A stretch of DNA of 29,093 nucleotides, from IMG/VR virus record IMGVR_UViG_3300013286_000043, positions 1 through 29,093 of that record. One strand, written 5' to 3'. The translations under genes and the position numbers were made by a program. Positions 28,960-29,093 of the stretch are shown here, in pieces. The notes beneath the pieces are model-generated. The model was not told the origin of the DNA. It was given only the letters and a program-made list of their open reading frames with translations, and searched no databases. Every line of letters starts with the position of its first letter. Within the stretch, counting starts at the first letter, position 1. The DNA is from a virus.

Positions 28960-29093
28960 TCAGTTATTCGGTAAGTTATACATTGCGCGCTCCATCATGG
29001 CCCGTGCCGTTGCTATTTCGTCGTTGTAGCGTTTGCAAAGCTCATTATACAAATCTTTGTAGTAATCACGTTCTTGTCTCAACGTGTTTACAA
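28960..29093 (-). CDS. Partial coiled-coil protein, 3' end only
   Basis: The minus strand is open from the window edge to TGA (28960-28962). It gives about 43 residues including RQERDYYKDLYNELCKRYND and ending MYNLPNN, a charged heptad-like helix. The stop sits one base before ATG of the DUF3310 gene, so both are in one operon. The 5' end lies outside the window, or a TTG/GTG start lies just inside. No function assigned. Confidence 0.55.
   Translation of the reverse strand, partial: VNTLRQERDYYKDLYNELCKRYNDEIATARAMMERAMYNLPNN

Overview
The window is a continuous late (structural, ejection, adsorption and lysis) region of a tailed double-stranded DNA bacteriophage. The gene set and order fit a short-tailed, podovirus-like virion: HNH nuclease, large terminase, portal, scaffold-like protein, major capsid, head-tail adaptor, nozzle-like protein, fibres, and a run of long low-complexity proteins that resemble ejection proteins. 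I see no tape measure, tail tube, sheath or tail-chaperone frameshift. Genes are packed with ATGA, GTGA or TAATG overlaps, and many starts have an AAGGAG-type ribosome binding site. The protein style (Thr/Ser-rich fibres, Gly-rich adhesins, GTGSVGTV repeats) is what I would expect of an uncultured aquatic phage. No host can be named from the sequence.

Layout. 1-5375, packaging: HNH nuclease, two small basic proteins, TerL, two hypothetical genes, portal, and a 14-codon basic micro-ORF overlapping the portal stop. 5376-5590, junction: a second Lys/Arg-rich micro-ORF of 15 codons with a perfect AAGGAG, a strong intrinsic terminator, and a candidate promoter. 5591-9646, capsid and connector: Pro/Gly-rich protein, small protein, scaffold candidate, major capsid, two hypothetical virion proteins, adaptor. 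9658-13945, nozzle-like protein with a three-repeat insertion, then the first adhesin cassette (fibre, Gly-rich adhesin, small partner). 13942-14525, a membrane/coiled-coil protein and a small hypothetical protein. 14525-21003, five large putative ejection proteins, clearly more AT-rich in the middle. 21000-22944, six small virion-associated or membrane proteins. 22947-25591, the second adhesin cassette (819-residue repeat fibre with a Gly-rich C-terminus, plus its small partner). 25595-28728, a peptidoglycan and lysis block: PASTA-like proteins, a lysozyme-like protein, an HExxH metallopeptidase, a metallophosphoesterase, a hypothetical gene, a holin, and a possible embedded spanin. 28716-29093, two genes on the minus strand (a DUF3310/T7 gp1.7-like protein and a partial coiled-coil protein), the edge of a convergent unit that probably carries replication genes outside the window.

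How it works together. TerL, with the HNH protein, would package DNA through the portal into a capsid built on the scaffold. Adaptor and nozzle close the portal vertex. Two Gly-rich adhesin modules would give receptor recognition, ejection proteins would carry DNA across the envelope, and the holin with lysozyme-like protein would release progeny.

Most worth a second look: the two protamine-like micro-ORFs at the portal/terminator junction; the two parallel adhesin cassettes, each followed by a small protein with a YxYDx5FxAP motif; the split PASTA-like proteins coupled to the lysozyme-like gene; the shared N-terminal motif of adjacent ejection proteins; and the spanin-like frame inside the holin gene.
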